The notes below the pieces were generated by a model. It made no database searches and had not been told where the DNA came from. It saw only the letters and a list, made by a program, of their open reading frames with translations. Positions 6,253 to 11,624 of a DNA stretch of 11,624 nt are shown one piece after another. How positions within the stretch are numbered: the first letter of the stretch is position 1; every line of letters starts with the position of its first letter. The stretch comes from Ignavibacteriota bacterium (GTDB lineage Bacteria > Bacteroidota > Ignavibacteria > Palsa-1295), in assembly GCA_025357895.1 (NCBI GenBank), contig JANYLL010000332.1, forward strand, positions 1-11,624, given 5' to 3'. Made by a program: the position numbers and the translations under genes.

Positions 6253-6284
6253 AAAAATAAAATTACTAATTCGCAATTAAATAA
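6163..6284. repeat. typA-downstream repeat, partner of 2833-2967
   Basis: This is the right-hand part of the hairpin element plus the AT-rich spacer up to the typA stop. It is homologous to 2833-2967 in order and orientation, including ACGGGATTCTTCA, the palindromic core, GAATGACATAA and the AATTCG-containing spacer. Confidence 0.7.
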
Positions 6285-8132
6285 TTACGCTTCTTCCAAC
6301 TGCTTCTTCTGCTTGTTGACTCTGAAGCGTTCTGTTGGGTCGAGGATTCTTTTGCGGAAGCGGGTGGATTCGGGTGTTACTTCGAGCAAGTCATCATCAT
6401 CAAGCCATTCGATCTGCTGTTCGAGCGACATTGTTCTCGGAGTATCGAGCTGCAATGCGCCGTCAGAACCTGATGCGCGCATATTAGTCAAATGTTTTTT
6501 ACGAGTGACGTTCACGATCATCTCGCCTTCGCGCGAATTTTCGCCAACGATCATACCGCGATAGACTTTTGTACCCGGACTTAAGAAAAATATTGCGCGT
6601 TCCTGCAAATTCTCCATGGAGTATCCCGTTGTCTCGCCATCTTCAAGCGAAACCAATGCTCCGCGCGAACGGCTGGAGATCGGTCCTTTATAGGATTCGT
6701 AATCGTAGAATATCTGATTCAAAAGTCCGGTGCCGCGCGTCATCGTCATGAACTCACCGCGGAATCCGATCATGCCGCGTGACGGCACATGATAATCCAC
6801 ATGTGATTGCCCGTTCAAAGTATTCATGTTCGTCATCTGACCTTTACGCTGTCCGAGCGCTTCGATAACAGAACCAACATACTCTTCAGGCACATCAATA
6901 ACGACATGTTCGATAGGCTCCATAAGGTCGCCTTCGACTTCTTGCATAATAACTTCAGGCTTACTAACGGCAAATTCAAATCCTTCGCGGCGCATCGTCT
7001 CGATCAAAATTGCAAGCTGCAACTCTCCGCGCGCTGCGACTTTAAATGTATCAGGAGTTACTTCTTCCATGCGGATAGAAATATTTTTCCGAAGTTCACG
7101 TGCTAAACGATCGCGCAAATGGCGCGATGTAACAAATTTTCCTTCTTTACCGGCGAAGGGAGAATCGTTAACCAAAAAATTCATCGAGATCGTCGGCTCA
7201 TCAACGTTGATGATCGGCAATGCTTCCGGTGATTCAGGATCGGTAAGTGTTTCACCGATATGCACATCTTCAAGCCCGGCAAGCTGAACAATTTCTCCGG
7301 CTCCGGCTTCTTCAGTTTCCGTGCGCTTTAATCCTTCGAACGTAAAAAGTTTACTGATCTTCGCTTTCTCGATAGAACCGTCATGACGGATGCGCGTGAT
7401 CCAATCACCCGGATGGATCTTACCGCGGAAAATTCTGCCTACTGCAAGACGACCGAGATAATCCGACCAATCCACATTTGCCACAAGCATCTGATATGGC
7501 TTTTCTGTCTCTCCCGGAGGAGGCGGGACCTTATCAATTATCGTTTGAAATAACGGTGCAAGATCAACAGCTTCGTCTTCAAGTTTATATTTTGCTAAGC
7601 CGAATTTTCCGACTGCATAAACGATCGGGAATTCAAGCTGTTCATATGTAGCACCAAGTGACATGAAAAGCTCGAACACTTCATCTAAAACTTCCTGCGG
7701 ACGCGCATCTTTGCGATCAATTTTATTGATCACAACGATAGGCTGAAGATGAAGCTGGAGGCTTTTGCTGAGTACGAATTTTGTTTGAGGAAGGCATCCT
7801 TCTGCTGCATCGACAAGAAGAACTACTCCATCGACCATCTTCAGAATACGCTCGACTTCCCCGCCGAAATCAGCGTGACCGGGAGTATCGACGATATTGA
7901 TCTTCGTCTTATTCCAATGGACGGAGGTATTCTTCGCCATGATGGTAATTCCTTTTTCTCTTTCGAGATCGTTGGAATCCATGACGCGTTCGGTTAGCTG
8001 CTCATTTGCCCTAAAAGTGCCGCTTTGACGCAGCATTTGGTCAACAAGTGTCGTTTTACCATGATCAACGTGGGCAATAATCGCCACATTGCGAATATCG
8101 TGCCTAAAATGCTCTACTACTCTTTCTGCCAC
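6285..8132 (-). CDS. typA: Ribosome-associated translational GTPase TypA/BipA
   Basis: TypA/BipA is a cytoplasmic EF-G-like GTPase that binds the 70S A site and helps 50S assembly and growth under stress or cold. The GTPase motifs are complete: AHVDHGKT at residues 20-27, EREKGITI (switch I region), DTPGHADFGGEVE and NKID. They are followed by the beta-barrel domain, the EF-G-like domains and the BipA-specific C-terminal domain ending IEWLDDDDLLEVTPESTRF. I chose the GTG at 8130-8132 because AAGGA lies 7 nt upstream and the resulting 615 residues match the family length. The frame is open to another GTG at 8171 (628 residues), which has no Shine-Dalgarno sequence. It is monocistronic, and its 3' end is the parent of the two displaced tails. 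No clear TAnnTTTG box precedes it in the divergent gap, only a one-mismatch TAATTTAG. Confidence 0.97.
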   Translation of the reverse strand: MAERVVEHFRHDIRNVAIIAHVDHGKTTLVDQMLRQSGTFRANEQLTERVMDSNDLEREKGITIMAKNTSVHWNKTKINIVDTPGHADFGGEVERILKMVDGVVLLVDAAEGCLPQTKFVLSKSLQLHLQPIVVINKIDRKDARPQEVLDEVFELFMSLGATYEQLEFPIVYAVGKFGLAKYKLEDEAVDLAPLFQTIIDKVPPPPGETEKPYQMLVANVDWSDYLGRLAVGRIFRGKIHPGDWITRIRHDGSIEKAKISKLFTFEGLKRTETEEAGAGEIVQLAGLEDVHIGETLTDPESPEALPIINVDEPTISMNFLVNDSPFAGKEGKFVTSRHLRDRLARELRKNISIRMEEVTPDTFKVAARGELQLAILIETMRREGFEFAVSKPEVIMQEVEGDLMEPIEHVVIDVPEEYVGSVIEALGQRKGQMTNMNTLNGQSHVDYHVPSRGMIGFRGEFMTMTRGTGLLNQIFYDYESYKGPISSRSRGALVSLEDGETTGYSMENLQERAIFFLSPGTKVYRGMIVGENSREGEMIVNVTRKKHLTNMRASGSDGALQLDTPRTMSLEQQIEWLDDDDLLEVTPESTRFRKRILDPTERFRVNKQKKQLEEA

Positions 8133-8357
8133 TGCTTTTTCCTTGATTTCTATAATAAGAAGCCTAACCACTATCGGCAGGTATTCGTTTCTTTTTTACA
8201 ATTTGTTAATGATAATACGCGGGGAAAGTGCTTCTAAATTACCACTTGTCACAAATGGCATCGTTTACGTGTCAATAGTATAGAACTATGTACTTTTTAA
8301 GGGCGTTCTAAGTCGTTATTTTTCATAACCTTTTCCTTTTTTTTCGCAACGAAGCCG

Positions 8358-10307
8358 ATGCAATTTTTATACAAAATTTTCTTATTATTGCTGCTTTTTC
8401 CTGTTTTTTCCTTGAAAGCGCAAAACTCGCAGCTAAACCTCAGTTCGACGAAAAGCATCATTGAATATCAATGGCCTCTAAATGGCGACGACAATGTTCC
8501 GCAGCGAACGACATTTATCGTCCGTCCTTCGAAACAGGTTATGCAAAATCGCAGTGTATTGGATTTTTCTTTTGGGGTAATTGGTACTATAAGTGGAAAA
8601 CATTCGGGCAGAGTCCTCATTTCCGACGACGAACAAACGATCATTTTTAAACCTGATCAGCCTTTCGAACTGAACGAAGTTGTGAATGTTCAATTTGCTG
8701 TTCCGGGCATAGAGAATTTTATTCCGCTTTCTTATAGCTTCCGCATTACAGAATTAAGCGAAGATATCCAGAGAAAATTGCTGTATCAATTTTATGAAAA
8801 CGAACAAGCTGAATATCAAAAGATCTCAGAGTCTGCGTCGCAAATTCAGGATACGATTGCTCCTTTCCAAGGCAGCATTCATCTGAATCTTCCGCTTGAT
8901 CCGGTTATCGACACCGTTACCAAAACTGCTGCTGGTAATATTTTTTTTACGGCAACAAAAGGGTTTCCATCTCCGACTTCCTACATAGCGGCGATCGATG
9001 ATACAGGAAAAATTCTGATCGACAGCAACATAGCTATAGGCTGTGGAAATTTAAAAATGGAATTTGACGGAACGTTGACCTTTTTTAGACAATATTCTTC
9101 ACCAAAAGCCGGAATTTTCTTAGGGCGTTACGATCATGTTGATAACCACATGAACTTGATCGATACTTTCCAATGCGTGGGTTTTTTCTGTGATCTTCAT
9201 GATTTTCACCTCATGAAAAACGGACATGCTATTTTAGTAGCCTATGTGCCGAGAATAAACGTTGATATGACGAAGATCCCCGGTGCTCCGCCTTGTGCAA
9301 AAACAAACGATACTGTTTTCGATGCTGTCATTCAGGAACTCGATCAATCGAAGAATCTCGTAATGCAATGGAATAGCAAGGATCATTTTGCTATAACTGA
9401 TGCAACATCATCGGATGTGGATTTTTGCAATACAAAAATTGATTATTGCCATATCAATGCTGCAGAGATCGATTCGACAGATGGAAATATGATCGCTTCA
9501 TTTCGGCACATGGATGAGGTTACGAAAATAAATTGGAAATCCGGTGAAACGATATGGCGCTGGGGGGGAAAGCATAATATGTTTACGTTCTCCGGTCCAA
9601 AGCCTATTGATACTTTGAAATTTTCTCATCAGCATGATCCTGCTCGTCTTGCCAATGGAAATATAACTCTTTGGGACAATGGGAATTTTCGTCCGCTTGA
9701 TACGATGATCAATGGGAAAGATACTATCGTCAATAAATCTTTTTCCAGAGCAGTGGAATATAAACTCGATGAAGTAGATCATACTGCAAAGGTAATCTGG
9801 GATGATTGGAATGTTCCTTATAGTGTTGCAGCAGGCAATGTGCAGAGACTTGTCAACGGAAACACATTGATGAGCATGGGGTTAGTCGGGGCAGCAAGTC
9901 CTACTATCGGCAGTCCGAGCATTCTTGAAGTGAACTCAAATAATGAAATAGTATTCCAAGTCTCTTTCACGAGTAATTCTTTCATCTATCGCGCTTATAG
10001 ATTTGAACTAACTCCGTCATCAGTCCGCCAAACTGGCACTGCAAATTCTTTCGGACTAACAAGCATTTATCCAAATCCTGCGCAGAACCAAACGACTGTT
10101 TCTTTTTCGGTAAAAGATGGAGGCATGATGCAGATCGATGTGCTCGATGTGTTAGGACATACCGTTCGAAGCGTTAGAGAAAAACTTTCAGGACCCGGAG
10201 CATATTCTGCTGATCTTGATATACATAACCTTGCCGCGGGGACATATTATTGTAAACTTTCTGAAGGAAGTAATGCAGTCGTGAAAATGATCGTCGTGCA
10301 AAAATAA
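8358..10307 (+). CDS. Secreted arylsulfotransferase-family (ASST) protein with T9SS sorting domain
   Basis: This 649-residue protein has a signal peptide cut after LKA (residue 21). A domain at about 35-125 has the Big_5/SbsA Ig-like pattern (opening PLNGDDNVP, later FKPDQPFEL). The catalytic part follows, resembling the arylsulfotransferase families PF05935/PF14269: CHINA with His365, SFRHMDEV with Arg383-His384, ETIWRWGG, FSHQHDPARL with His424 and His426, and NGNTLMS. In E. coli AssT two histidines, an arginine and the sulfo-accepting histidine occupy a similar order, so PAPS-independent sulfate transfer between phenols is plausible but unproven. Residues from about 568 form a Por-type sorting domain (IYPNPAQNQTTVSF, LDVLGHTV, AAGTYYCKL). 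Several cysteines suggest disulfides. It is divergent from typA and converges on the YeiH-type gene with a 3-bp gap. I found no convincing promoter box in 8133-8357. Confidence 0.85.
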   Translation: MQFLYKIFLLLLLFPVFSLKAQNSQLNLSSTKSIIEYQWPLNGDDNVPQRTTFIVRPSKQVMQNRSVLDFSFGVIGTISGKHSGRVLISDDEQTIIFKPDQPFELNEVVNVQFAVPGIENFIPLSYSFRITELSEDIQRKLLYQFYENEQAEYQKISESASQIQDTIAPFQGSIHLNLPLDPVIDTVTKTAAGNIFFTATKGFPSPTSYIAAIDDTGKILIDSNIAIGCGNLKMEFDGTLTFFRQYSSPKAGIFLGRYDHVDNHMNLIDTFQCVGFFCDLHDFHLMKNGHAILVAYVPRINVDMTKIPGAPPCAKTNDTVFDAVIQELDQSKNLVMQWNSKDHFAITDATSSDVDFCNTKIDYCHINAAEIDSTDGNMIASFRHMDEVTKINWKSGETIWRWGGKHNMFTFSGPKPIDTLKFSHQHDPARLANGNITLWDNGNFRPLDTMINGKDTIVNKSFSRAVEYKLDEVDHTAKVIWDDWNVPYSVAAGNVQRLVNGNTLMSMGLVGAASPTIGSPSILEVNSNNEIVFQVSFTSNSFIYRAYRFELTPSSVRQTGTANSFGLTSIYPNPAQNQTTVSFSVKDGGMMQIDVLDVLGHTVRSVREKLSGPGAYSADLDIHNLAAGTYYCKLSEGSNAVVKMIVVQK

Positions 10308-10310
10308 TTT

Positions 10311-11279
10311 TTAATTTTGAATAAGCGACGTCACAGCCCATAGCGAAACACTGCCGATCACGATCCAAAGCAAAACGCCTTCGATGAAAGGTTTGAAGCC
10401 GACTGCACGCAAAGTTTTGCGTGATAATCCTGCACCAATGAGAAACAACGTTACCACTAATCCTGTTTTTGCAATTGCGACAAGTGCATCATAGATAGAG
10501 ACATCAAGATGCACATAGGTTCTTACGATCGATGCTACTACAAAGAGAAAAATAAAATACGGGATCACGATCTTCTTCTTTTCACTTTTGAAAAAGAATG
10601 ATGTCCCGATCGCAAGAGGGACTATCCATAGTGCCCGCGCTAACTTCACAGTTGTTGCAATACGCAGCGCTTCATCTCCATATTTTGCTGCCGCTCCGAC
10701 GACTGAACTTGTATCGTGAATCGCAATCGCGGCCCAAATTCCGAATTGTGTTTGCGAGAGCTTTAGATATGCTCCGATGATCGGAAAAATAAAAAGGGCT
10801 ACAGAATTCAAAATAAAAACCGTACCGAGTGCAACGGACATTTGATTTTCATCTGCATCAAGAACGGGACCAACTGCCGCTATCGCACTCCCGCCGCAAA
10901 TCGCTGTTCCGCTGGAAATTAAATGCGAAGTTTTTCTATCTATCTTTAACCATTTCCCGATAAAATATCCAAGAGTAAGTGTACCGAATATCGTTGCAAT
11001 CGTAAAAAGTATTCCGGATTTTCCGGCTTCAAGAACATTGCTGAAATTCATTCCGAATCCTAAACCAACAACAGAAACTTGTAATAAAATTTTTGTGGCT
11101 TTACTGTTATATTTTTGATAGGGATGCCCCGAAGTCAGGGCTATAAGAAGCCCTAATACCAGAGCTATTGGTGGGGATGCATATGGAGTCAGGCAGAAAG
11201 CAAGGGCAAGAAAAAAAATGAGTTTTTGGATGAAAGCTGGTTTTTGATCGGGCATTCGAGATTGTTGGGTGTTTAACAT
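10311..11279 (-). CDS. YeiH-family (UPF0324, PF03601) putative sulfate exporter/membrane protein
   Basis: This is a polytopic inner-membrane protein of 322 residues from the chosen start, near the family's usual 320-350. The diagnostic segments are ICGGSAIAAVGPVLDADENQ and IHDTSSVVGAAAKYGDEA, followed by a positively charged KLARALW segment and further membrane helices; eight or more hydrophobic segments are visible. The family is annotated as putative sulfate exporters from homology, and the substrate is not firmly known. The frame is open up to 11402, but the extra N-terminus (SLRAKRGNLHF) is the translation of a dispersed intergenic repeat. I therefore place the start at the ATG 11277-11279 (MLNTQQSRM). 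ATGs at 11285 and 11255 are alternatives, and no Shine-Dalgarno sequence decides. Confidence 0.88.
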   Translation of the reverse strand: MLNTQQSRMPDQKPAFIQKLIFFLALAFCLTPYASPPIALVLGLLIALTSGHPYQKYNSKATKILLQVSVVGLGFGMNFSNVLEAGKSGILFTIATIFGTLTLGYFIGKWLKIDRKTSHLISSGTAICGGSAIAAVGPVLDADENQMSVALGTVFILNSVALFIFPIIGAYLKLSQTQFGIWAAIAIHDTSSVVGAAAKYGDEALRIATTVKLARALWIVPLAIGTSFFFKSEKKKIVIPYFIFLFVVASIVRTYVHLDVSIYDALVAIAKTGLVVTLFLIGAGLSRKTLRAVGFKPFIEGVLLWIVIGSVSLWAVTSLIQN

Positions 11280-11350
11280 TATCATTGCCAGAAGGACTTT
11301 AGTCCGACGAAACAATCTAAGTGTTGGAATTGATATGCATTTTAAAAAGT

Positions 11351-11380
11351 GTAAATTGCCTCGCTTCGCTCGCAATGACA
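11351..11380. repeat. Dispersed intergenic repeat (TTGCCTCGCTTCGCTCGCAA type)
   Basis: The segment contains ATTGCCTCGCTTCGCTCGCA followed by ATGACA, a repeat type seen between genes in many bacteria and often mistranslated as SLRAKRGNL. It lies between the EF-G-type gene and the YeiH-type gene and shares the AATGACA end with the hairpin repeats at 2833 and 6163. Slightly inside it (11293-11304) is GGACT-TT-AGTCC, a short inverted repeat upstream of the YeiH-type start. Confidence 0.7.
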
Positions 11381-11405
11381 CAATGGTTTTGACAATCGGC
11401 AAATA

Positions 11406-11624
11406 TTATTCCTCTTCCACCACTCCGGATTTCGCATGAGTTGCAATGATCTTATCGGCGAATTCTTTCGGAGCATCTTCGTAATGATCGAAGCGCTGCC
11501 GGTGCGAGCCTTTGCCTTGCGTCAGCGAACGAAGACGTGAAGAATAGTGATGTAATTCTGCAAGCGGCACAAGAGCCTTGATTACTTCGAAAGAGCCTTT
11601 TGCATCCATGCCCTGTACCTTGCC
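11406..11624 (-). CDS. EF-G-type elongation factor, C-terminal fragment (cut by window edge)
   Basis: The last 72 codons of a gene whose start lies beyond the right edge; the frame is open through the final base. GKVQGMDAKG, then VPLAELHHYSSRLRSLTQGKGSH and FDHYEDAPKEFADKII match the end of domain IV and domain V of elongation factor G. EF-G catalyses tRNA-mRNA translocation on the ribosome. The wording GKGSHRQRFDHYE looks more like EF-G paralogues (FusA2-like) than the main FusA, so no symbol is given. It is followed by a 126-bp gap with a dispersed repeat and then the YeiH-type gene in the same direction. Confidence 0.88.
   Translation of the reverse strand, partial: GKVQGMDAKGSFEVIKALVPLAELHHYSSRLRSLTQGKGSHRQRFDHYEDAPKEFADKIIATHAKSGVVEEE

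Larger units (their letters stand above)
5809..6284. other. Gene-free stretch between the secreted-protein gene and typA
   Basis: There is no intact gene in these 476 bp. The stretch contains the promoter of the downstream secreted-protein gene (5859-5891), a frameshifted typA 3' end (5922-6045), and a hairpin-rich element with terminal inverted repeats (6098-6252). An AT-rich spacer (6253-6284) leads to the typA stop. The T-run after typA (minus strand, about 6253-6270) is not preceded by a convincing GC stem, so no simple intrinsic terminator is called. Confidence 0.7.

Noticed and set aside
1..11624. An integrase or transposase that could explain the typA tails
   Set aside because: No reading frame in the window shows tyrosine or serine recombinase or DDE transposase motifs; any such gene must lie outside or have been lost.

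Overview
This window most likely comes from the Bacteroidota/Chlorobi side of the FCB group. Two secreted proteins end in Por-type (type IX secretion, T9SS) sorting domains. Several genes are preceded by a TAnnTTTG -7 box, the promoter type of that group, and most start codons lack a Shine-Dalgarno sequence. The genus cannot be read from the sequence.

Layout, left to right. (1) 85-1606, plus strand: a TAnnTTTG promoter drives two lipoprotein genes joined by an ATGA stop/start overlap, a papain-like cysteine peptidase homologue followed by a lipoprotein I do not recognise. (2) 1620-2744, minus strand: an AF2212-like antitoxin and a MazF/PemK toxin overlapping by GTGA, then a stand-alone macro-domain protein with its own -7 box. 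(3) 2745-3231: no gene, but repeats and a broken copy of the typA 3' end. (4) 3232-5808, minus: a large secreted protein with Asp-box (BNR-like) repeats and a T9SS tail. (5) 5809-6284: no intact gene; it holds a second broken copy of the typA 3' end and a 155-bp hairpin-rich element with 11-bp terminal inverted repeats. (6) 6285-8132, minus: intact typA (bipA), probably starting at a GTG with a good ribosome binding site. (7) 8358-10307, plus: an arylsulfotransferase-family protein with signal peptide, Ig-like domain and T9SS tail. It converges, with a 3-bp gap, on (8) a YeiH-family membrane protein gene (minus). (9) At the right edge is the last 72 codons of an EF-G-type elongation factor (minus).

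The most unusual feature is the repeated 3' end of typA. The last 36 or so codons occur three times in the same orientation: once in the real gene (6285-6392), once at 5922-6045 and once at 2968-3074. Both extra copies begin within about 20 bp of the same codon, are frameshifted in the same A-tract, and bracket the large T9SS cargo gene. One copy also carries the hairpin repeat that lies downstream of typA. Two readings fit: the typA 3' end is a recurrent integration site for mobile DNA, or the tail plus its downstream repeat was duplicated segmentally. No integrase or transposase gene is visible in the window.

The genes do not form one pathway. They are housekeeping translation GTPases (typA, EF-G) interleaved with accessory secreted, lipoprotein and toxin-antitoxin genes and palindromic repeats.
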